The notes below the pieces were generated by a model. It did not search any database. It worked only from the letters and a program-made list of their open reading frames with translations, and had not been told where the DNA came from. Source: an uncultured Clostridium sp. (GTDB taxonomy: Bacteria > Bacillota > Clostridia > Clostridiales > Clostridiaceae). From it: a DNA stretch of 8,025 nt. Where the stretch lies: positions 1-8,025 of the forward strand of contig NZ_CALEVF010000152.1 in NCBI RefSeq assembly GCF_937920395.1. The letters are read 5' to 3'. Below are positions 1-6,079 of the stretch, one piece after another. Each line of letters starts with the position of its first letter. The first letter of the stretch is position 1. The position numbers and the translations under genes were made by a program.

Positions 1-37
1 TATATTCAAGACTAACTAGTTCATCTAATTTTTTCAT
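1..37 (-). CDS. possible start of a leftward gene, cut by the window edge
   Basis: An ATG on the minus strand at 37-35 opens a frame that stays open to the window edge and encodes MKKLDELVSLEY. The Lys-rich start suits a cytoplasmic clostridial protein, but twelve codons do not allow a family assignment. The Shine-Dalgarno is poor (AAAGTGATC directly before the ATG). Support is indirect: the upstream DNA (61-99) carries repeats and a dyad half like those at the AraC-gene promoter, as expected for a regulated promoter region facing left. The frame could be chance. Confidence 0.35.
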   Translation of the reverse strand, partial: MKKLDELVSLEY

Positions 38-63
38 AGATCACTTTACACTACCGAAATGTT

Positions 64-99
64 TAACGATTACATTGCAATTACATATAATAATTACAT
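64..99. promoter_or_regulatory. ATTACAT direct-repeat cluster with dyad half-site
   Basis: ATTACAT occurs at 69-75, 80-86 and 93-99 in the same orientation, with 11- and 13-bp start-to-start spacing, roughly one helical turn. The first copy is part of TTAACGATTACAT. On the minus strand this reads ATGTAATCGTTA, the same 12 bases found in the perfect dyad at 2792-2806. The cluster lies just upstream of the possible gene start at 37, so it is a candidate operator or activator site for a leftward promoter. I see no convincing -35/-10 pair here. Confidence 0.4.
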
Positions 100-303
100 T
101 TGTTATCCACTAACATATTCACTATAGCCGAGTGGTAATTTCTTGTAAACAACCAATACCTATCTTAAACCTTCACTTTTGATTATATTGAGGTAAATTT
201 TGATTCATAAAGTACCGCTAGGCCTTTTATAACCCAAAAATATAGAAAGAACTAGACAGTCTAATTTAATTATTTGTACATTTTCACTCCATAAAACAAT
301 ATA

Positions 304-346
304 GGTTGTTAACTGCACCTTATAAATCTTTCGGCAGCAAACAACC
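304..346 (-). terminator. hairpin after the AraC-type gene, candidate terminator
   Basis: GGTTGTT (304-310) pairs with AACAACC (340-346), and CTGC (313-316) pairs with GCAG (334-337) across a 2x2 internal loop. The apical loop is 17 nt. It begins about 40 nt beyond the stop codon of the leftward AraC-type gene. Read on the minus strand it is followed by a modest T-rich stretch (TATATTGTTTTAT). This fits a weak intrinsic terminator, but the broken stem and interrupted T-tract leave doubt. Confidence 0.4.
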
Positions 347-388
347 CATATATAAAAGCTAAGATATTTTCATACAATAAAATTTGTA

Positions 389-2725
389 CTATTTATTTCT
401 TAAAAAACTATTTCTAAACTCGCCTGGCGTTATTCCCTCTAATTTTTTAAAACTTCTGCTAAAACTTTGGTCATTATTATAACCAACCTTTTCTGCAATC
501 TCCTTGATTGTACCACTAGTTTCTACTAGAAGTTCTTTAGACTTTCTAATTCTTAAGCCTGTAATATAATCCGTAACGTTTATACCTATGCTATCCTTAA
601 ACACCTTTCTAAGATGGGGATAGCTAAGTCCAGTTGCACTAGAAATAGTATTAATATCTATATCATTTTTGGTATAATTGTTTTCAATAAACATTATGAC
701 GTCTTTAACATGATTTTTAAATATTTTATCATCATTTTCTCTATAATGTATGATTTTCTGATAGAAATGTGTTAATACATCTCTTATATCATCCAGTGTT
801 TCCTTTTCAATCAATTCATTATATATATTACAATGCGTTCCAAAAACATCTGATATCCTATCGTTTGAAGAAATAAGCAGTTTCAATGTATTTCCCACCA
901 ACTGATATAAAATCTGTGTTATATTATCGTAGCTTAACTCTTGATTAATTTTTAATTCATCAATCAAAGCTTCTAGCTCACTTTTAAGTTTTTCAAATTT
1001 ATTACTTCCCATATAGTTCATTATGCATCTTTCTCTTGTGACAGGATAATAAAATTCTTTATTTAATCTGCTTTCAATCATAGAAATATCTATAAAAGAT
1101 TTCTCACCATAAATTAACTTGAACTTAATTGCTTCGCAAGCCTCGCCATAGCTGTATTTTATATTCTCCTTTAACTTATAATATCTTCCTGTTGCAATGC
1201 TTAAGGATATTCCATGGTTTTTCATTAGTTCATTATTAATTTTACTGTATACCTTTGAAATAAATTCTTGTGAATTCAAGGTATTTTCCTTAGTAGAATT
1301 TATTATTATAACCAATTTATCCTTATGCAATATCACCCCATGATTAGGTGATCTAACACCTATCATCTCTTCATAAGCTTTAATAATTAAGAGCTTTAGT
1401 GTATACTGTTCATCATATTCGTAAAGCCTTTCAAACTCAATGTACCTATCAATAGATAAAATTAAACACATAAAATAAGAATGTGGATAATTCACTTCAT
1501 TATTTTCCTCATCAACCTTTCCTTCAATAAGACGTAATATACTAAGTTGCTTTAGATCCTTATTACTTTTTTCAATATTAATATTAAGCTGTTTTCTTTC
1601 ATTAATAATATAATTAATAGAATTTGATATTTGAAGCAACTCATTTATGTCTACCCCTTCACCAATCACCTTTTCTTCCTTGAGGTTTTCGATTATATTT
1701 CTTATTGGACTATATATTCTATTAGAAATAATATACGACAAAACTACACCAAGTACCAGTATAATAAGAGAAACTGCCGCTATAAGAATCTTAAAAATAA
1801 TGGCTTTTTTAAATAAATTGTTAATTGATGAAATTTCTATATAAATTAAACCCGTTAAATTTGACTTTGAAAAGGTCACAAGGTACTTTTTACCTTTAAT
1901 TATCATTTGGAAATAGCCATTTTGATCCTTGGAAACCAATGATTTTGATATAATACTCAAATCATTATCTTCTATACCTTTTATACTCTTCCCTTTATAA
2001 GAAAATAAATGCCCACTTTTATCAGCAATGAAATCTAAACCCTGCTCATTGCCTTTCTCTGAATCCATATACTTATACAGAAAGTTTTCATTTATATTAA
2101 TAGCTATTGCTCCTGTAAATGTTGCCGTATATTCGTTGATTGGGAAAACCAAAGTAACTACAGTTGGTGACATAGAAGCAATTGAAGCTGTTTTATTTAT
2201 AACATTTTCCTTAGGAATCCTTGAACCACTTAACACTGTTTCGATTCCTTCCTTGTTAAGCTTATGTATCCACTCATTATCTGCAAATTCACTCTCTTTG
2301 TATATACCTGCACCACCTGTGGTTACAACCAGTTTTTGATCTCTATTGTACAAATAAATAGAATGAATACATGGATTTAGATCTTTTACATTCCCTAGTA
2401 CTTTAATAATTCTATCAACTCGAACTAAGTCATTTCCATCTTTTAAAATATTTGAAATATTAACATATCTAATATAATCTAAACTGGGATCTTCAGTTAT
2501 TCTAAGTGCATCTCTTGTTAATCCATTAAATATCCCATCTATGGTATTTTGAGTTACCATAAGCTTACTTAAATTTGAATTGCTAATTTCTTTTTCATAG
2601 TAATTTATCATGTTATAGTGAAATATAATTAAAAACACAATTACAGGCACAAGTAAGAATATTAAGAGTGACGAAATTAATTTAATAAACAATTTTCTTG
2701 ATTTAAATCTTAGTATTTTTTTCAT
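389..2725 (-). CDS. membrane-anchored AraC-family sensor/regulator
   Basis: This 778-aa protein is a one-component transmembrane regulator of the kind common beside glycan genes in Clostridium and Paenibacillus. A basic N-terminus (MKKILRFKSRKL) precedes TM1 at about 13-36. An extracellular sensor region of dCache type spans about 40-300, and TM2 lies at about 308-333. A HAMP-like segment and a long cytoplasmic linker follow. The last ~110 residues (669-778) form a two-HTH AraC domain: IDINTISSATGLSYPHLRKVF is the first HTH and IKEIAEKVGYNNDQSFSRSFKK the second, ending in the family signature GITPGEFR. The start is supported by AGGGG (2733-2737) 7 nt upstream of the ATG. It is divergent from the GH2 gene across a 367-bp control region, so it probably senses an extracellular ligand and activates that operon. 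The ligand is unknown; the sugar link rests on context. No partner histidine kinase domain is present. Confidence 0.93.
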   Translation of the reverse strand: MKKILRFKSRKLFIKLISSLLIFLLVPVIVFLIIFHYNMINYYEKEISNSNLSKLMVTQNTIDGIFNGLTRDALRITEDPSLDYIRYVNISNILKDGNDLVRVDRIIKVLGNVKDLNPCIHSIYLYNRDQKLVVTTGGAGIYKESEFADNEWIHKLNKEGIETVLSGSRIPKENVINKTASIASMSPTVVTLVFPINEYTATFTGAIAININENFLYKYMDSEKGNEQGLDFIADKSGHLFSYKGKSIKGIEDNDLSIISKSLVSKDQNGYFQMIIKGKKYLVTFSKSNLTGLIYIEISSINNLFKKAIIFKILIAAVSLIILVLGVVLSYIISNRIYSPIRNIIENLKEEKVIGEGVDINELLQISNSINYIINERKQLNINIEKSNKDLKQLSILRLIEGKVDEENNEVNYPHSYFMCLILSIDRYIEFERLYEYDEQYTLKLLIIKAYEEMIGVRSPNHGVILHKDKLVIIINSTKENTLNSQEFISKVYSKINNELMKNHGISLSIATGRYYKLKENIKYSYGEACEAIKFKLIYGEKSFIDISMIESRLNKEFYYPVTRERCIMNYMGSNKFEKLKSELEALIDELKINQELSYDNITQILYQLVGNTLKLLISSNDRISDVFGTHCNIYNELIEKETLDDIRDVLTHFYQKIIHYRENDDKIFKNHVKDVIMFIENNYTKNDIDINTISSATGLSYPHLRKVFKDSIGINVTDYITGLRIRKSKELLVETSGTIKEIAEKVGYNNDQSFSRSFKKLEGITPGEFRNSFLRNK

Positions 2726-2763
2726 ATTTTTACCCCTAGTTTTATTATTACAATATAATACTA

Positions 2764-2792
2764 ATAATACCAGTTATAATTATTTTAAGCAA
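2764..2792 (-). promoter_or_regulatory. sigma-A-type promoter of the AraC-type gene
   Basis: On the minus strand TTGCTT (2792-2787) is followed after exactly 17 nt by TATTAT (2769-2764). Initiation would fall near 2757, giving a leader of about 30 nt that includes the AGGGG ribosome site. The -35 box abuts the dyad at 2792-2806, so a protein bound there should interfere with polymerase. Confidence 0.55.
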
Positions 2793-2806
2793 TGTAACGA
2801 TTACAT
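2792..2806. promoter_or_regulatory. perfect TGTAA-TCG-TTACA dyad, LacI/CcpA-type operator candidate
   Basis: ATGTAACGATTACAT is a perfect 6-3-6 inverted repeat (ATGTAA, CGA, TTACAT) with a CG near its centre, as in LacI-family operators. It is one base shorter than a canonical cre site. It fits the flexible-gap TGTAA...TTACA form that I recall being reported for CcpA in clostridia. It shares one base with the -35 box of the AraC-type gene, which suggests repression, possibly by CcpA. A local LacI-type regulator outside the window is an alternative. Confidence 0.5.
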
Positions 2807-2921
2807 CTCCAGAGCTTTGCTAGCCACAATATAGCTATTTTATTATGATGTATGCCTTTTACTGCTACTATATAAGATAAGGTTATAATGTATATATAAA
2901 AATTAAAACAAAGAAATACTA

Positions 2922-2950
2922 TTGACTGAACATATAATTAGGATTACAAT
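2922..2950 (+). promoter_or_regulatory. sigma-A-type promoter upstream of the GH2 gene
   Basis: TTGACT (2922-2927), a 17-nt spacer and TACAAT (2945-2950) make a near-consensus promoter pointing at the GH2 gene. Initiation near 2957 would leave a leader of about 135 nt. A weaker alternative nearer the gene is GTGACA (about 3042), 16 nt, TAAAAT. Confidence 0.5.
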
Positions 2951-3092
2951 TTAATAAGATTAATTTAAACATATATATTGTAATTAAACAGCTTAGTTGT
3001 AATTTGTCATCTTTATTATCTTTATGAAACGAGTGGTTAATAATGTGACAACACTTGCATAAGCAATAAAATAAAAAAATAAGGAGTTTATA

Positions 3093-4874
3093 ATGGAAAA
3101 GATGAAATATGTATTAGACGAATATCCTAGGCCGCAATTTGCTAGAGAATCATGGGATAATTTAAATGGCACATGGAATTTTTCTTTTGATGATAAGAAT
3201 GAAGGAGAAACAAAAAAATGGTATGAAAATACCATATTTCCTAGGAAAATCAATGTACCTTATGTTTATGAAAGTTTAGCTAGTGGTATTAATGATAAGA
3301 CGTATCATGAAAACGTTTGGTATCAAAGAGAATACTTAATAAATTCAGAGTACGATAAAAAAAGGGTTATACTTAATTCCCAAGGTGCAGATTATATAAC
3401 AAAGCTATGGATTAATGGAATTTATGTAGGGCTGCACAAGGGTAGTAGCAACAAATTTAAATTTGATATAACAGATCACGTAAGGTTTGGAGAGGTAAAT
3501 ATTATTGTTATTAAATGCGAAGATTCAAAAAGTACCTGTCAGCCAAGAGGAAAGCAAAGGTGGCATGATGAAAGTTATGGTTGTTGGTATGTACAGTCTA
3601 CTGGTATATGGAAGACAATATGGATGGAGTATTTAGACAATATTAATCTCGAAAAAGTTAAAATTACACCCAATATAGATGAGGCAACAGTTTCCTTTGA
3701 ATATACCATAAATAATTTTAAAAAAAATAATGAAATTTGGTTAGTTACACAGATATCTTTTAGGGGTACATTAATTCGGGAAGTATCAACAAAACCAGAT
3801 CGAAGTTATTTTACATTAATTACTGACATTACAAATGATACATTAAATGATGGAGTACATTTGAAATTTATGGTATGGGATATTGAAAATCCTAATCTAT
3901 ATGATGTTAAATTTAAACTTTATGCTGGTAAAGAATTATTAGATGAAGTAAATTCATATTTTGGGATGAGAAAGATATCAATAAATAATGGTAAGGTTTT
4001 ACTTAACAATCAAGAAATATACCAAAAACTAATACTAGATCAAGGATATTGGCCAGACACACTGCTAACCCCACCAAGCGATAATGCAATATTAGAGGAT
4101 ATAGATAAAACCTTAGCCATGGGGTTCAATGGTGTTAGAAAACACATGAAGGTTGAGGATGAAAGATATTTATATTGGTGCGATAAAAAAGGAGTATTAG
4201 TTTGGTCTGAATTTCCTGCTACCTATGAATATAATGATGAAAGTATAAATAATTTTATTCCGGAATGGCTTGAGGTTGTACAGCAAAATTATAATCACCC
4301 CTCCATTGTGACGTGGGTTCCAATTAATGAATCCTGGGGAGTACCTAATATTTTAGTAGATAAAAAGCAGCAGCATTTTACCCAGGCGCTATATTACTTA
4401 ACGAAAGCTATAGATAAAACAAGGCCTGTGGTTGTAAATGATGGATGGGAGCACACCATCTCTGATATTTTAACTATTCATGATTATGAAGAACTTGGGA
4501 GTGTATTTGCAAAAAAATATGCTGATAAGGACGGTATTGTAAGTGATAAAGTACTTAATAGCAATAAACGATCAAATTTTGCACATGGCTACTCATATAA
4601 TGATCAGCCAATAATTATAAGTGAATACGGTGGTATAGCATTTAAAAATGATGAGGGTTGGGGTTATGGAAATCAGGTGAAAAATGAAGAAGAATTCTTA
4701 GCTAGATATATGTCTATTACCGATGAAATTAAAAGGCTTGGATATGCGTGTGGATATTGTTATACACAGATAACAGATGTTCAGCAAGAGGTAAATGGTT
4801 TGCTTAATGAAGATAGATCAGCAAAGATAAATCTTCCTAAGATAAAAATTATAAATGACAACATTTTAACATAG
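3093..4874 (+). CDS. glycoside hydrolase family 2 enzyme, cytoplasmic
   Basis: This 593-aa GH2 retaining glycosidase has the usual three parts: an N-terminal sugar-binding jelly roll (about 18-178, with WDNLNGTWNF near the start and VWYQREY), an immunoglobulin-like domain (about 182-290) and a TIM barrel (about 292-590). The expected acid/base is Glu413 in VPINESWG and the nucleophile is Glu511 in IIISEYGG. The GFNGVRKHMK segment at 344-353 matches the family's conserved barrel motif. Near the C-terminus, YTQITDVQQEVNG (557-569) is typical of bacterial beta-galactosidase-like GH2 proteins, and I do not see the Asn-x-Lys motif of beta-glucuronidases. No signal peptide is present, so it should act on imported oligosaccharides. 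AAGGAG (3081-3086) sits 6 nt before the ATG. It is first in the rightward series and divergent from the AraC-type sensor. The exact glycosidic bond cannot be read from sequence. Confidence 0.93.
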   Translation: MEKMKYVLDEYPRPQFARESWDNLNGTWNFSFDDKNEGETKKWYENTIFPRKINVPYVYESLASGINDKTYHENVWYQREYLINSEYDKKRVILNSQGADYITKLWINGIYVGLHKGSSNKFKFDITDHVRFGEVNIIVIKCEDSKSTCQPRGKQRWHDESYGCWYVQSTGIWKTIWMEYLDNINLEKVKITPNIDEATVSFEYTINNFKKNNEIWLVTQISFRGTLIREVSTKPDRSYFTLITDITNDTLNDGVHLKFMVWDIENPNLYDVKFKLYAGKELLDEVNSYFGMRKISINNGKVLLNNQEIYQKLILDQGYWPDTLLTPPSDNAILEDIDKTLAMGFNGVRKHMKVEDERYLYWCDKKGVLVWSEFPATYEYNDESINNFIPEWLEVVQQNYNHPSIVTWVPINESWGVPNILVDKKQQHFTQALYYLTKAIDKTRPVVVNDGWEHTISDILTIHDYEELGSVFAKKYADKDGIVSDKVLNSNKRSNFAHGYSYNDQPIIISEYGGIAFKNDEGWGYGNQVKNEEEFLARYMSITDEIKRLGYACGYCYTQITDVQQEVNGLLNEDRSAKINLPKIKIINDNILT

Positions 4875-4940
4875 TATATTATTAAAATTAATACTTATTT
4901 ACCTTTAATTATATAAAAGTAATATGCTAGTAATATAAAT

Positions 4941-4981
4941 AACAGTTTAATATTACAACTTTCTTGTAATATTAAACTGTT
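4941..4981. repeat. 18-bp perfect inverted repeat, operator or terminator
   Basis: AACAGTTTAATATTACAA (4941-4958) and its exact complement (4964-4981) flank a 5-nt loop, CTTTC. It starts 66 nt after the GH2 stop, so it could form a hairpin ending the GH2 transcript. It lacks the GC-rich stem and following T-run of a strong intrinsic terminator. The right arm includes the TTGTAA -35 box of the next gene's promoter, which favours an operator, possibly for autoregulation by the ArsR-like protein. The heptamer TATGCTA occurs on both sides (4923-4929 and 4982-4988). Confidence 0.6.
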
Positions 4982-4992
4982 TATGCTATTAT
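4964..4992 (+). promoter_or_regulatory. extended -10 promoter of the ArsR-like gene
   Basis: TTGTAA (4964-4969), a 17-nt spacer and TATTAT (4987-4992) form a good promoter. A TGC just before the -10 supplies the extended -10 TG motif. Initiation near 4999 gives a short leader carrying GGGAGGT (5011-5017) before the ATG. The -35 lies inside the right arm of the 18-bp inverted repeat. Confidence 0.55.
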
Positions 4993-5025
4993 TTGCTTAT
5001 ATTGTATAGAGGGAGGTAACAAATT

Positions 5026-5958
5026 ATGCTAAAGTTATCATTGGATGACCCCCAAAAATTAAGCCAAATAGGTCGTGGATTATCCTCAGAAATTAGAATT
5101 GAAATTTTAAAGCTTTTAGGAAAAAAGAATATGAATGTTGGTGAAATCGCACAGAATTTAAATATAGCAGTATCTACAACTGCGTTTAATATAAATATCC
5201 TTGATGAAGTTGGTCTTATTACAACACAATTTGAATCAGGTACTAGAGGTACTAAGAAAATTTGCAGTAAAAATTATGATGATGTGAGTATATCTTTATG
5301 CCAAAACTACAAGTCAGATAAGGATTATGGGGTTTATAAGGTGGAAATGCCATTGGGATATTTTTCGGATTGTTTAATTTATCCTACTTGTGGCATTGCG
5401 GGCGAAGAAAAAATGATAACAATTGAGGATGAACCAGGTGATTTTTTTGTTCCAGAAAGAATGAATGCTGAACTTATATGGTTCAGAAATGGATATATTG
5501 AATATAAATTTTCCAGGGGCGATCTTAATAGTAATCGCACCTTAGTAGATAATATACAATTTTCAATGGAAATATGCTCTGAAGCACCTAACTATAATAA
5601 TGAATGGCCATCCGATATAACACTGTGGGTAAATGATGTGGAAGTTACAACTTGGAATAGCCCTGGTGATTTTGGAGGGGTGAGAGGTAAATTAAATCCT
5701 GATTGGTGGTATGAATATGCTTCGCAATATGGAATACTTAAAACTTGGGACATAACGAACGTAGGTACTTTTGAGGATGGAAGACGTGTCTCGGATGTTA
5801 AAGTTACAGATGTGCACCTTGATAATAACAGTTTCATAAAGCTAAAAGTAGGTATAAAGGACAATGCTACAAATAAGGGTGGAGTAAATTTATTCGGTAA
5901 AAAGTTTGGTAATCACAATCAATCAATTATAATGAAGATTAGGTATAGCCTATTGTAA
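5026..5958 (+). CDS. ArsR-like HTH regulator with beta-rich ligand domain (COG4189 type)
   Basis: Residues about 10-85 of this 310-aa protein form an ArsR-like winged helix: SSEIRIEILKLL, then VGEIAQNLNIAVSTTAFNINILDEVGLI as HTH, then a basic wing (ESGTRGTKKI). The Cys metal-binding motif of ArsR/SmtB proteins is absent, so it is not a metal sensor. Residues about 100-310 are beta-strand-rich and aromatic (ELIWFRNGYIEYKF, DITLWVNDVEVTTWNSPGDFGG, LNPDWWYEY), resembling a carbohydrate-binding jelly roll. I recall this architecture as the COG4189 'predicted transcriptional regulator' group found beside glycosidase genes. The ribosome site GGGAGGT fixes the start. Inference: it binds an intracellular sugar and controls its own promoter and perhaps the flanking hydrolase genes. 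Its operator is plausibly the inverted repeat at 4941-4981. There is no transmembrane segment or signal peptide. Ligand and sign of regulation are unknown. Confidence 0.85.
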   Translation: MLKLSLDDPQKLSQIGRGLSSEIRIEILKLLGKKNMNVGEIAQNLNIAVSTTAFNINILDEVGLITTQFESGTRGTKKICSKNYDDVSISLCQNYKSDKDYGVYKVEMPLGYFSDCLIYPTCGIAGEEKMITIEDEPGDFFVPERMNAELIWFRNGYIEYKFSRGDLNSNRTLVDNIQFSMEICSEAPNYNNEWPSDITLWVNDVEVTTWNSPGDFGGVRGKLNPDWWYEYASQYGILKTWDITNVGTFEDGRRVSDVKVTDVHLDNNSFIKLKVGIKDNATNKGGVNLFGKKFGNHNQSIIMKIRYSLL

Positions 5959-5987
5959 TTACAGTTTAAACAAACAATTCGTATTAT
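5959..5987 (+). promoter_or_regulatory. possible promoter of the propeller gene
   Basis: TTACAG (5959-5964), a 17-nt spacer and TATTAT (5982-5987) begin one base after the ArsR-like gene ends. The -10 is good and the -35 weak. Initiation near 5994 would put the inverted repeat at 5993-6044 at the very 5' end of the message. The gene may instead be read through from the ArsR-like gene, 121 bp away. Confidence 0.4.
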
Positions 5988-5992
5988 TAGTC

Positions 5993-6044
5993 TTAAAATT
6001 CTTAGAAGCACATACTCCGAAGTAATTAGATATGAGAATTTTAA
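5993..6044 (+). repeat. inverted repeat in the leader of the propeller gene
   Basis: TTAAAATTCTTA (5993-6004) pairs with TGAGAATTTTAA (6033-6044) over 12 positions, eleven Watson-Crick and one G-U in RNA, with a 28-nt loop. No T-run follows, so it is not an intrinsic terminator. It may be an mRNA-stabilising 5' hairpin, a processing site between the two genes, or a protein-binding dyad. Confidence 0.45.
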
Positions 6045-6079
6045 AGTGAAAATTGAAAGTAGAGAGGGTGAAATAATCT

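Larger units (their letters stand above)
38..388. other. noncoding interval left of the AraC-type gene
   Basis: This 350-bp stretch has stops in all frames and no recognisable gene. It contains the ATTACAT repeat cluster and dyad half-site near the left edge, a short TAGAC-A-GTCTA palindrome at 253-263, and the hairpin at 304-346. The middle, about 110-300, shows nothing else I can interpret. Confidence 0.6.
2726..3092. other. divergent control region between the AraC-type and GH2 genes
   Basis: This 367-bp AT-rich stretch contains no gene. It holds a leftward promoter and dyad (2764-2806), a rightward promoter (2922-2950), and several copies of ATTACAA/TTGTAAT (2747-2753, 2943-2949, 2978-2984, 2997-3003). 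The last two are 19 bp apart, about two helical turns, and lie downstream of the proposed rightward transcription start. The stretch 2810-2920 shows no clear site. Confidence 0.65.

Noticed and set aside
123..140. TATAGCCGAGTGGTAA resembles the D-arm of a tRNA-Gln.
   Set aside because: No acceptor stem, anticodon arm or T-loop GTTC sequence follows at the right distances, so it is not a tRNA gene.
1631..2339. Open frames on the plus strand inside the AraC-type gene (61-103 codons).
   Set aside because: They are antisense to a well-supported gene, have no ribosome sites and show no family resemblance.
2993..3253. 86-codon minus-strand frame over the GH2 promoter region and start.
   Set aside because: It overlaps the GH2 N-terminus antisense. 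Its hydrophobic look comes from AT-rich DNA, and it lacks a ribosome site.
4880..4893. TATTAA-AA-TTAATA inverted repeat after the GH2 stop as a terminator.
   Set aside because: It is a 6-bp pure A/T stem with no T-run and could be compositional noise.
5592..5864. 90-codon minus-strand frame inside the ArsR-like gene.
   Set aside because: It is fully contained antisense in a supported gene and has no independent signal.
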